Below, piece after piece: positions 1 to 11,306 of a stretch of DNA of 64,000 bases. A model generated the notes under the pieces. It saw nothing but the letters and a program-made list of their open reading frames with translations. It did no database searches and was not told where the DNA came from. The position numbers and the translations under genes were made by a program. The DNA is from Polyporus tsugae (taxonomy: Eukaryota > Basidiomycota > Agaricomycetes > Polyporales > Polyporaceae), in the NCBI GenBank assembly GCA_024305745.1, contig JAHRBS010000007.1, positions 3,410,001-3,474,000 on the forward strand, written 5' to 3'. How positions within the stretch are numbered: the first letter of the stretch is position 1; every line of letters begins with the position of its first letter.

Positions 1-58
1 GACACAGTCTGTCTTTGCTTTCGCCGTGGGTACTGACCTGTTGCCCTTGCTCTCACAG

Positions 59-2683
59 CGCAGACCCTTCCATCAGGTACCAAGCGTACTCTCCTCTGAA
101 CCTTCCCGACCGCCAATGGCCAGGCAAAGTCAATCGTGCGCCCCCAATCTGGCTGTCCACCGACCTTCGCGATGGGAACCAAGCCCTGGCCAACCCGATG
201 ACTATTCCCCAAAAGATGGTCTTCTTTGAAACCCTCGTCAAGTGCGGGTTCAAGGAGATCGAGGTCGCGTATCCTGCCGCGAGTGATACGGACTTCAACT
301 TCGTGCGGATGTTGATCGAGGAGAATAGGGTGCCGGACGATGTGTGGCTGCAGGTTAGTCGTCAATGTCTATCCACCTCTGCGTTTCATTACATCGAAGA
401 GGGGAAACTCTGTGTCTCTACTTCATCATCTCGAGTACGCGCTAACAGGAAATTGAGCTCAGGTTCTCACCCCTGCCCGGGAAGACCTCATCAAGCGCAC
501 AGTAGAGTCCGTGGCAGGAGCAAAACGTGCGATCATCCACATGTATAACGCGACAAGTTGTTTGTTCCGCACGGTCGTTTTCCACAACTCAAAAGAAGAA
601 ACGGTCGCCCTCGCAGTGAAGCACACGGAGATCGTTCGCAAGCTCACGGACGAGTGCACGGCGAAGCATGGGACCCAGTTCCGGTACGAGTACAGTCCCG
701 AGACATTCTCGCAGACCGAGCCCGAGTTCGCGCTGGAGGTGTGCGAGGCCGTGAAGAACGCATGGGGCAGGGCTGGAACCGCGTTCGAGGAGCGGATCAT
801 CTTCAACCTTCCAGCTACGGTTGAGATTGGCCCACCGAATCATTATGCGGACCTGGTACGTTCCTAGCCCACGAGGCGCGTCGCGCTCAGAGCTTTCGCT
901 AACCCTGTGGCGAAGGTTGAGCACTTCTCCCGCCGCATCTCAGAACGAGAGAAGATTTACATCAGTCTTCACCCACATAACGACCGCGGTACGTTCCGAA
1001 AGCAATGTTGTAATACAAGCATTACGATCTCACGCGCATATAGGGACTGGCATCGCTGCTGCTGAACTCGGACAGATGGCTGGAGCAGACCGTGTCGAGG
1101 GGTGCCTGTTCGGCAACGGCGAACGAACAGGAAACGTCGATCTCGTCAACCTCGCTCTTAACCTCTACACACAAGGCGTTCACCCCAAAGTAGACTTCTC
1201 TGACATCCAAGCCGTCATCGACGTCGTCACCGCCTGCAACGACCTCCCCGTCCACCCTCGCCACCCGTATGCGGGCGAGCTCGTCTTCACCGCGTTCTCA
1301 GGCTCTCACCAGGATGCGATCAAAAAGGGCTTCGAGGCTCAGCGCGAGCGCCACGCGAAGGCGAGAGCGCAAGGCGAGCCCGAGTACTGGGACATGCCTT
1401 ACCTGCCCATCGATCCCGCCGACCTCGGATGCACATACGAGGCCGTCATCCGCGTCAACGCGCAGTCGGGCAAGGGCGGCATCGCGTACCTCGTTCAGCA
1501 GCACCTGGGCCTGGACATGCCACGGAAGCTTCAGATCGTGTTCTACCAGGTCATCCAAGAGATCGCGGACCGCGAGGCGAGGGAGATGAGGGTGGAGGAC
1601 ATCACCACAGCATTCCGGAAGACATACCATCTGGGTGGATCGGCGTACGAGGGCCGCCTGGCCCTCAGGTCGTTCAGGATCTCAGCAGAGTCTGCGCCTG
1701 GTGGTTCCGAGGGCGAGGCTGCTGACGAGCGGCGGCAGTTCGACGGAACCATCTTGGTCGACGGCCAGCTGCGTGTTATCCGGGGCGACGGAAACGGCCC
1801 TCTGTCCGCGCTCCTCGACGCGCTCCGCACGCACCTCCAGATCGACCTCTCCCTGCGCGAGTACTCGGAACACACGATCGGCCAGGACGCGAACGCTAAG
1901 GCCGCGTCCTTCGTCGAGCTCGTCTGGAACAGCGGCGACGTCAAGGAGACCCGCGCGGCCGCCGAGTCGTTCTGGGGCGTCGGCATCGACCCTGACATCG
2001 CGGGCTCGGGGCTGCGCGCGGTGCTCAGCGCGGCGAACAACGCGATCACGGACCGGGCGCTGCCCGAGCTGAAGCTGAGCGTCGGGTTCAACGCGACGTC
2101 GGGCCAGGCGGACATCGCGACGGCGATCCTGAACTCGCTGAAGCTCGAGCTGCCGCGGCGGCTGCAGGCGTCGTTCTTTGAGGCGGTGCAGCGCGCGGCG
2201 CGCGGGTCGGGCGGAGAGATCGCGTACGACGCCCTCGTCGTGCTCTTCCGCGAGACGTACGGGTACTACGAGGAGGCGGCCGAGGAGCGCTTCGCGGTCA
2301 AGAGCTTCAAGCTCGAGCACCTCAACGCGAGCGGGCGCGCGAAGCTCTCGGGCGAGTTCATCATCAACGGCAAGCCCGTCTCCCTTGAGGGCGAGGGCAA
2401 CGGCCCCCTCTCAGCGGCGGTCGAGGCGGTCAATAGGGGCTTGGACGGGCGGGTGTCGATCCGCGAGTACGCGGAGCACTCGATTGGCGAGGGCTCGGAG
2501 GTCAAGGCGGCGTCGTATGTGGAGGTTGCGTACGAGGGCCCCGATGGTAACCCGAAGTTGACGACGTGGGGCGTCGCGATCGACAGCGACATTACCGCGT
2601 CGGGCCTGAAGGCGGTCTTGGCCGCGACGAAGGCTGTGGAGCATGCGGACGAGGCGGCGAGGAGGGCCGCTGGGCAGCAGTAG
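59..2683 (+). CDS. LEU4: 2-isopropylmalate synthase, 5' partial, with duplicated regulatory domain
   Basis: Condenses acetyl-CoA with 2-ketoisovalerate, the first committed step of leucine synthesis. The gene enters the window in an intron; coding exons are about 59-353, 463-855, 916-988 and 1044-2683. Visible signatures are the catalytic TIM-barrel motif [18 protein letters not shown] (split by the third intron) and [12 protein letters not shown]. After the barrel comes the usual linker plus LeuA allosteric domain (about 1465-2050). It is followed by a second, diverged copy of the same unit (about 2085-2640). Both copies carry GNGPLSA, REY(S/A)EH(T/S)IG and WGV(G/A)ID. This makes the protein roughly 190 residues longer than the yeast-type enzyme. 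The N-terminus and promoter lie outside the window. It ends 222 bp from the convergent HIS1 gene. Identity is certain; the role of the extra domain is not. Confidence 0.95.
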
Positions 2684-2905
2684 GTCGACGGTTTGATGGC
2701 GAAGACGACAAAACAAAAGGTGTATACCAGAACTGTATCGACCACCGAACGTCCTATCATGTATTATGTATTGGATTCCCACTTCTCTCTTCTTGAGACT
2801 CGTAGCAATGTATTGGATTTCTACTCCGCAGTCGTACATTCGCGTGATATCTTCTACAATCGAGGGTCTCTGCTCTGCCCTGCAATATCTGGCAATCTGA
2901 TGTTT

Positions 2906-4153
2906 CTATACTCTGCAGTTGTCAAGGTTGAAGATCATGATGTCCTCCGCCCCGATCTTCACCAGCTCATCCATCGCGTCCGCGATTCTGCTCTTCTCCA
3001 CCATGACGCTCACCGCGACCCAGCCTTCCTCTTCGAGCGGGCTGATGGTCGCCGCACGCCGCCCTGGGGTGACGGCGCTCGCCTGGGCGAGAGCCTCGCG
3101 CCGGATGTTGTACTCGCAGACGACGTAGCGACGGGCGGCGACGACACCCGCGATGCGGCTCGTGATGACCTTGATGAGCGGCTCGAGCGCGAGGTGTTTG
3201 GGGGTGCTGGACTTGATGAGGACCGCTTCGGTCTGGAGGACGGTGGCGATGGCGTGCAGGCCCGCTGCGCGCATCGTGTCTCCCGATTCTGGACATGGGT
3301 GTCAGTCACTGGGGCGGTACGCATCATTCTTCCCCGAAGAAACAAACGCACCGACAAGGTCGACTGCGCGGCGAAATCGCGTCAGCTTTGCGTCAGATAG
3401 ACGTGTGGAGATTGAGGGGACGCACCGATCCCATCAGCCAGCCCGAGCGAGCACGCAGCCTCCACGCTGCCCCCGACGTACTCTATGCGCGTCTGCTGAC
3501 CCTCCGGGAGCTGCAGGCGAGCGTCGACCTCCTTGAAGTGCTGGCCGGCGAGGACTTCGAAGCTAGTGACGACGCGCTTGCCGGCGAGGTCGTCCACGGA
3601 CTTGATGGGGCCCGCCTCGGGCACCTGGACCTGCAGCGCGCACTTGCCGAAGCCGAGCTTGAGCACCTCGGTGACGTGCTTGTCCATCTGAGCCTCGAGG
3701 ATGACGTCCTGGCCGGTGATGCCGAGGTCGACGTTACCCTTGCCGACGAAGGAGGGGATGTCGGCTGCGGGGAGGAAGACACTGCAAGTCGCCGAGAATT
3801 AGAATAGGGATCCATTGGGCAAGGAAGGCGAGACACTGACAGCGCGATGTTGTGGTTCTTGACGAGGCATACGTCTAATCTGTGGTGCCTCCGGAATTGG
3901 ATGTCGGCACCTGCGCGGAGGCTCGTCAAGGCACGGCGCAACATGAAAGTGATGCTGCTCACCTGCGAGGAGCTCAATACATTTGTCGTGTAACCTCCCT
4001 ACGCGCACATCATGAGTTAGATAGACGCAGGCGATCTGTCGCAGACGGACAGACCTTTCTTCGGGATGGCGAAGAGGAGGCGACCGTCGAGAGCTTCTGC
4101 GTCTGAAACGAGGGTCAGTGGGGGGCTCATCTCGCTGTATGCTACTCACTCAT
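2906..4153 (-). CDS. HIS1: ATP phosphoribosyltransferase
   Basis: Catalyses the first step of histidine synthesis, ATP plus PRPP to phosphoribosyl-ATP. The spliced protein begins MNAEALDGRLLFAIPKKGRL, followed by GADIQFRRHHRLD, FLPAADIPSFVGKG, DLGITGQDV and a PRPP-loop region (VGGSVEAACSLGLADGI). The C-terminal regulatory domain reads YNIRREAL...TPGRRA and ends NLDNCRV, as in yeast His1. About seven exons are needed. The first coding exon is only ATGA (4150-4153) before a perfect GTGAGT donor, and one internal exon is 12 nt (3352-3363, coding the VDLV stretch). A GTCTGT donor follows the IPKKG exon. Candidate Gcn4/Cpc1-like sites lie 60-95 bp upstream. The family assignment is secure; the tiny exons rest on frame and family conservation. 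Confidence 0.93.
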
Positions 4154-4512
4154 CTGATGGGTATATGTAGGCAAATTAGGCGAAGCAAATGGGGGATGGA
4201 AGAGATGGGCCGAGTCATTGGAGAGGTCGTCTCGAACTTGAGTGATTCAGTGGAAATAGATCAAGTACTTACTTAGTTTGGTCCGGAGCGCCAGGGACAT
4301 CCGATGATGTCGGACACTTCCGTTCTAATTTAAACGCCCCAATTGAACTGAGTGCGCGCCGGCCAGCGCTAGCCTGCCAGCAGTAGTACTAGTACTGGTG
4401 CAAGGGTGCTCCTTCCTCCAACGCGGTCAATCCAATATACTCTATGGAGACAAAATGGCACTCCCCACTACAGCGAATAATACGTCTACACAAACACAAC
4501 ACACCAATCTAA
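4154..4512. promoter_or_regulatory. HIS1 upstream region
   Basis: This 359-bp stretch between the 3' end of the hydrolase gene and the HIS1 start must hold the HIS1 promoter and leader. Read on the minus strand it contains TGACTC (4212-4217) and, nearby, TGATTCA on the plus strand (4243-4249). Both resemble the fungal general amino-acid control site TGASTCA. No open gene is visible. Confidence 0.4.
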
Positions 4513-5759
4513 TTATCTAGGTAATTCCAATGCCTCGACGTATAGCTTCAAGGTAAGAGCAGGATCAACCCATAGGACCTACGAAAATCGATGATCATGA
4601 GGGCAACATGAGGGTGTTCAAGTGACATCAGTGTGAGAGAAAGGCGAAGAGACGGCCTGTAACTTACGTAGTGGTTGACGCTATGAACAATCCTGAAGTT
4701 GACGAATCCACCTCCGCGGGCGGCGTTGTCGTTCTCCACCGCCCAGAACGCGGGCAACGAGAACGGCTGACTCAAATCTCCGGAGAACACCCAGATTTTC
4801 ATGTCCGGCACCAGGCTTCGGCTCTCCTCGTCGAAGCAAGCCTTTTTGTAATTGGCTTTCACCTGTGAGGTGCAAGAGATGGCGAGGGGTATGTCGGAGG
4901 AACGGTGTATCGGCTCATGGAAGACGCGCGCGATCTCCTCATCGGTCATCGTGTCGACGGTCGGGAGTCGGGCGAGCGATGGGTTGATGTCGTACGAGTA
5001 CATGCCGAGATTGCGCGCATTCATATCCCACTGCTTGAAGTAACCAGTCTGCCACTGTTTGTCGAGCATGGAGGAAGGGAAATTACGCGGCCCCCAAGCC
5101 ACAGGGACGCGGGGTTTCCCGATGGACACCGCCAGAGGATCTAGGTTTGGAATTGGTACCGAGACCGGGGACTGGGAAGGTTTTAATGGGGACAGAACTC
5201 ACCGTGGAGGAAAAGTGCTCTCATATGTGTACCCCATCGTGTTTGGAAAGACACCGAGAGCGTATCGAGATTAGCCACCGCGGAGAGCGCAAACACGCTA
5301 CCAAACCCATATCCTACAACTGCAAATCCCCCAGACTTCCGATCTTTAGATATCGGCATGAGGCCATTTTGCTCTATGAAGTTGCAGATGAAGGTAGCAA
5401 TCTCGATTCCCCTGTCTCGGAGGAAAGTCCGCTTCTCCTCGCCACTAGGTGAGGTGATGACATCCAAGTCTTGGGGGGAGAATGGCGTGGATCCAGGGTA
5501 GTCTCGGCGACTGATAGCAACGAACCTCACGTTCGCTTCGGATGCGTGAGACATCACTTTCTCGAAAGTGTCTTATAACCAGTTGAGCACTACGTACGAT
5601 GGAGACGTGATGATACAACTCACGATTGGTGAAATAAAATCCGTGGAGGGCAAAGATGGTGACGTAGCGTTGTATGAATGCACCTGCCATCCTCGCCGGT
5701 ATCCCACTGTCGACGTAAGATAGCTGGGTACCCTTGTCATCTACAACTATCGATGGCAT
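4513..5759 (-). CDS. alpha/beta-hydrolase fold protein lacking the GxSxG serine
   Basis: Starts MPSIVVDDKGTQLSYVDSG, a start shared with many basidiomycete alpha/beta-hydrolases, followed by the oxyanion-type segment FALHGFYFTNR. Three or more exons are joined by short introns. The last exon (about 4513-4580) supplies the end, ...NHYVLWVDPALTLKLYVEAL, where the His of NHY fits the catalytic histidine position. At the nucleophile elbow, where the family has G-x-S-x-G, the sequence reads VVGYGFGSVF, so Gly replaces the serine. I cannot say whether the downstream Ser takes over or the protein is non-catalytic. Substrate unknown. A 5' UTR intron is possible because splice-like signals continue upstream to about 6130. 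Confidence 0.75.
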
Positions 5760-8700
5760 AGTAAGTCTAGGCGGTGGACTCGGAGTTGGGCACGGTTGTC
5801 GACTAGCGTAGTGAAGCGAATGTGGAAGGGAAGTCAGTGCCAGCTCATTGTCAGGCTGTAAAGAGTTTATCAGTGGCTAGCATCGCGCGAACGTGCGATA
5901 GAAGAATGGGCGTACGTACAAAGAAGCACGGAAGGAAGCGGAATCAGGCCAGTGGGCGCTGATGAATATCCGTCCCCCTGAGTGATATGCCCATGGAGGT
6001 AGGATGCCCATTGAGCCGGAAATGCAGTCGCTAGCATCCAAGAACCTAGGATGTCAATCACCCTCATGACCACTTACCGACATGGACGATGCTTGTACGG
6101 AGAGAGAATATTTGAATAGAAAATGGCAACTGAACGGCGTGTCGTCCAGCAGGTCCATATAAACGTGGTGATAGCCGTTGCGTGGCCGTTAAGCAATAGG
6201 ATTGCTGTATGGAAACCGCGTGTCAAGAAGATGTGTTAAGTGTGAAGAGAAGTGAATTAATGGAAGGCACGCTTACCCGTGGTAAAATGGCTATACGATT
6301 TGCCATAATTACAGGTACCGTCGTACGCATGGAACCAGATCCCAGCGGGGGAGGCGGTTGAAACTAAGACGACCCGGAAAATAAGTCGATGAGTTGATTT
6401 TCCTGACACTGTGTAGGAATGTTGAAACCGCGCGGCTCCGTCGTTACCCCTGCAACGACTCGATGTCTTCAGCAAGACCGCCTCGATGATGTAGAATAGG
6501 GAAGCGTCTGGTTAGTGAAGAGCAAGAATAATCGCTATGGCGATTCCATCGCGCTCGAGGTTAACGCCGACCTGGGCTTCGATCGCTAAGTAGTCTCCTC
6601 GGAAGCAAAGCACCTCATGAAGTCTCGGAAAGACGCAAATGACATACTTATAATGCGGAGGAGCAGCGAGTGTCCTACATCAGCCAAGAGGGTCAGCTCT
6701 TGTTGGAAAACGAGAATGCCAGCGCGAGGGCCCAAGGTAGACCGATCCTGAACAAACGACAAATAGTTCAACAAATCGAGGTTTCAAGACACAGTTCCCG
6801 ACCTTTGTATAATAAAGCAAGGCAGAGCAAAGACAACGCACTAGTACACGGGATATCATGCCTCGCACGACGCATCGGATACATTATCTGCTCGGACGAA
6901 GTGAATCTTGCATAGCACCATAACCACAAGGAGGCAATTGCACGTACTCTATCAGAGGCCATGGTTGCTTCGCCTATGTAACATGTAAGAAGCCGACATC
7001 GTTTGTAGATTGTCAACAACATGTTTCGCCCGGAATGCAACTGTGCAAGGCGTGCGCCGGTGTCAGCGTCAGGACATTTGTCCGGTATCCATCGGGTTCA
7101 AGTATGACAGGTCTATGGGCAGACCCTGCGCCATGACCTAGAGTCCACGGATGATGTCAATCTTCGCCCGTAAGATTTCACTGAACATAACGGCACCAGT
7201 GCACTCTCTCCCGTTACCGTATCAGCTTGCTGCATCACAGCGAATGGCGTGATTCCCCGTGAAGGCCATGGACAATGGTCCTACGCAGGGGTGATATGTA
7301 GACATGGAGGTCATTGCATGCGGTAGTACTTAACATACTTAGATGACAGCGTGTAGCCCGGTTGAAGAGGTTGAGCCGTCATGCATTCATGCGTCGCCGC
7401 GACGCCGTCGACTCGCTGGAACAAAGTTACCAAACTGACACCGTCCGGTTTAGTCAGCCAACATACGGAGCTCCGCAGCAGCACATGCTTAGTACTGGTT
7501 CCTGTCAAGATCTTGTGCCGCTACCGTCCCTGTGGACCTACGTCGACTGATGATCGTACGTATTCTCGTGTTCCTAGATATGACGACAAGAGTTGCATCA
7601 GTCAAACTGGGAAGTGAGAGCATAAGACAGCATAAGACCAGTTCGTACGGACCTACGGTGTTGTGAGTTGTGGCGAGCGCAGGTATGGCCACACGCAGCC
7701 TTCACAGCCTTGTAGTCACAGGGTACCGGTGTACTCATAATGCGGGACAACGCAGGGAACTCTACGTTCGTTCACCACCTTCTTGACGTGGGCCTTTCTT
7801 GATTTTGTACAATGCTATCGCGTCGACTGTTCGTTTGACGAGATCGTGCGCGCGTGAGAAGCTATAATAATTGTCATGCCGTCAGTGTTCATCCTTGTTC
7901 ATCCCATGTCCTGAACTTTGGTAAGTGGGTTCACCACGGCCGCAGGATGATAGATGAAATGCAACATAGCTTCTCAGGGACTAGACACGTCGGCCAAGCC
8001 GACTTTTCCAGCTCCGGATCCACTGCTGCGCACCTTCACAGACTCACGAGCGTCGCAACAATGTGGCCACATACTTATTTGGATACCACAGGCATGCACT
8101 GGCCAAGCTATGCAGACCCGCAACCGCGTTGGCCGCATCACCGGCATCGGGAATGTTACAGCGAGATTCGTGTGCCTCGTGGTGAGACATGTACGCGACC
8201 TCAATCCCTTGAAGCCGCTTTTCGCTGGCCTCCAGAAGAATACCACGTGCCTTCTTTACCCAGTTGATTGTCCTGCAGCTGGTTTCCCTCCCGGACATCC
8301 ACGGAGAGACAAACCAGCCCTGGCACCAGGATTGCTCATGAAGTGTGGCAAGATGGAGGGAGGTTCACGTGTGATACTCCATTCAGAGACCTACACTGAA
8401 ACTAAGGGTTGTGGTAGTCTCATTCCAAGACCGTTCTCCCGTTCACACGGGAGGGGTTTGTGTCGAACCTTTCAAGGGTAGCGGGTTGTGGGTCAAGGTC
8501 CCTAGGTCGACCAAATGAGGTATTGAAAAACATGCATACAGTGACTCACGCCATATCCAGGACAAGTCGTTGCGTTCGAGTTATCGTGTAAGGACAGCGG
8601 AGCCTAGCTTGGAGCAATGAGTGGTAAGATGCATGCAGCTGGATCCGGGTGAGTGGTGAGAACCAGGAAGAAAGACGCATCAAGCGGGCTTAGAGCGGAT

Positions 8701-8882
8701 CGGAGGTGTGATTGACAGAGCCTTGAGTCCGAGACATAGTCCGTGTTCCGCGTGTGCTTCCATTCAATTATGTTTGCCATTCGATAGCAGCAGGAGACAA
8801 CTAGATCACAACAAAGTACAGTACGACAGGTAACAGACATAGCTGGACACAGGAGACATAGAGACAGCGAGGGGAAAGGTGA
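5760..8882. other. gene-poor stretch without a supportable gene
   Basis: About 3.1 kb with only short open frames, none resembling a known domain. The part up to about 6130 may be the 5' leader of the hydrolase gene, because a GTAAGT donor follows an ATG-TCG near 6080 on the minus strand. The rest may be decayed genes or transposon debris, but I see no terminal repeats or coding relic I can name. Confidence 0.4.
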
Positions 8883-10973
8883 TTAGAACTTGAACTCCTT
8901 CTCCTTTCGTCGCTCTCTGTCCCGATCCGACTTTTGCTTCTTGCTCGCCATCTCCTTGGCTATCATGTCCGAAAAGTCCTCCTTCGAGCCCGGCACACCC
9001 GCAGAGCCACGCGAGTGCTGGTCGTACTTCCGGCGCAGGTCCTCCGTAGACATACCTTCCAGCTCGGCTGCATCGATGGAAACGTCCACACCAGAACCGC
9101 GGCGCTGTCAGAGGCCCGGGTCAAGTCAGCACATATGACTTCAAACGGCGCGAAAACACGGGCCAGCGCACCTTGTTGTTCCGCTCCTCGCTCCCCAGGA
9201 CCGGAATGGCTCCCCCGGAAGAGACTGCGCTGACGTCGTAACCGCGCTCGCTGCCCATGAGTCCCCGGACGGACGTCTGCTTCTCCGGCACCACCTGGTA
9301 GAGCGACCGAGGACCACTGTCCACATCTGGTGTTGGGCGCGCGGCGTTTTTCCGGAGCTCCAGGAAGTCTGGCGTCTCGAGACCCCCAGCGACTGTCGAC
9401 ACAACACTTGCCATGCCGGACGGCGTCTCGAGACCCGAAGGTGTCTGCACACCATCGACGGACATAGCCTGCTGCTCTTCTTCCTCTTCCGACTCCTCCT
9501 CGCTCTCTTCCTCCTCTTCTTCCTCTTCCGGCTCGAGCTCACCCCACAAGTTACGGTCGACAGGTTCACCCATCTGGAAAGACAGGCGTCAGCGTGTTAG
9601 CGAGAAGGAGAAGGGATGGAGCAACCTACATCTGCGTCGGTGTTCTTTGGCAAAACGCCGAAGACGTCACCGTAAAGCGGTCGGTTGTACTCGTCAAGCG
9701 GGGGCTTACCCCAGCCACCTGGATGGAATCCCCATTGCGCGCTGGTGAACAGTGTCAAACAAACGACCGTAGTTGCCAGAGAAAAAGGAACTCACCCTTC
9801 CGGTATAGGTGCATTCAACCCAGGTATCCGGAGAGTTGGATAACTAGGCGGCGGGCCGAAACGTTGCATGCTGATCAACCATGGCGGCGGAGCGAGTGGC
9901 GGTATTGACAACGCTTCGACGAGCTCAGGAGAAAGATCTCCGGGACGCTTGTGCTTTAGCTGCGTCTCGAACTCCTTGCCTTCGTAGTACCTAGAGCCGG
10001 ACCCATAAGTCCACACTTCAGTCAGAGATGGAAGTACGCTACGTACATCTCTCCAAAGCTCGTCGTGTTGGGCTTCGTCATAAACTTGAAGAACGCGTCA
10101 TGTAGCTTTTGGTAGTCGATGTCGAGCTTGCCCATCTTTGGCTGGACACGTTCACGAGTCTTGGCCTTAAGCGTCATGTTGGCCTCCTTTTCCTTGATAG
10201 CGTCGCGCATAGTTGCGATGCCGGTGTCCGCGATGTATGAAGGGAGTTGGAACGGCGGCTTCTCGATACCCCGCTTGCCCTGTAAGTAGTCGCGCTTTGC
10301 GCTCCAGTGTGCTGGAATAGGGACGGTATTCCGGTAGCTCTTAAGATGCAAGAGGAGTCGCGGATCGGAGGCGGTGACGTCTGTCCACTCGACGACCTCG
10401 GGTTTTTTCACGAGTTGCTTGAGCTCCGCGACCGTCAACCTGTTCATCTTGCGCGCCTTCTTCTTGGACAAAGGCTTCTTCTCTTCCGCATCCGAGTCGC
10501 CCTCGGATTCCATGTCGTCATCCGAGTAGATGATCTCTCCCTTCGCAGGTTCGCCATCTCGGACCTGACATGAAACGGGGATGAACGATGGCAAGAGGTT
10601 GGAAGACGGCGAGTACGCACTGTTGTAACTTCGGCAGGGGTCTGAAAGCGGGCAAAGACATTGGAGAATGCTTCGAGAGCTGGATCTTTGACGTCCAACT
10701 GCTCAGATACGTACTCAACATACTGTGGCTTCTCCTCCTCCATTGTCACGTCTTCGTCTGCATGACCGTTGGCCTCATCCGCCTAGAAAATGCGCATATA
10801 AGTATACGAAGCACATACCAAGGGCGAATGTATCGTGTGGCACGCACCTTAGTCGCCTTGTCCTCCGTCTTCTTGGCCTTGGCCTTCATGCGACGAAGCT
10901 GGTTCTTCGATTTGATTTTACCATTCATCTTGATTCCATTAACGGCCACTGCACTGTGCACTTGTGTGGCCAT
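8883..10973 (-). CDS. CUS1: splicing factor 3B subunit 2 (Cus1/SAP145)
   Basis: Subunit of the SF3b complex of U2 snRNP, which helps clamp the branch-site duplex during spliceosome assembly in the nucleus. Seven exons give a protein that starts MATQVHSAVAVNGIKMNGK with a Lys-rich segment. An acidic region and the DUF382 core follow (EVVEWTDVTASDPRLLLHLKS, PIPAHW, RGIEKPPFQLP). The PSP proline-rich domain comes next (KRPGDLSPELVEAL, PPPWLISMQRFGPPPSYP, WGFHPGGWGKPPLDE), then a long Glu/Ser run (around 9470-9530) and the Lys/Arg-rich end EKEFKF. The start was chosen because it precedes the conserved basic block and sits head-to-head with eIF4A, 333 bp away. Confidence 0.93.
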
Positions 10974-11306
10974 GGTGAAGTGGCGCAACAGAAAGCGAAG
11001 AGAGGGAAGGGAGTCGAGACTGGAGACAAGAGGGACTCGTGCGGTAAGCTCGTCCAGTGCTGACGTAATCTGTGGCCAGTGCTGCCTGATTTGGAGAAGA
11101 GTCGGGGTTCGAAATGGCTCGGCACGGGCCGATGACGACGAGGAGAGGTCGGGGCACTGCAAAATTTGCTGCAATCAAGGTCTCTGACCCCCAACAACCT
11201 CCCCACGATCTATCGATCCGTACCCGCTACGCACGCCGCCAGACTCTAGTCGACGAAGCAGTCGACTTTTCACGAATAAAAACTACTCAGAACAAGTGTT
11301 TCCAAC
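10974..11306. promoter_or_regulatory. shared divergent promoter, SF3B2 / eIF4A
   Basis: The 333 bp between the two start codons must serve both housekeeping genes. No TATA box stands out, and I see no open gene here. Confidence 0.5.

Noticed and set aside
1543..2320. Minus-strand open frames of about 190-210 codons
   Set aside because: Antisense shadows of the LEU4 regulatory-domain exon, with Arg-rich, non-protein-like composition.
7854..8481. Overlapping plus-strand frames of 137 and 175 codons
   Set aside because: Two overlapping frames in different phases without domain similarity; coding evidence insufficient.
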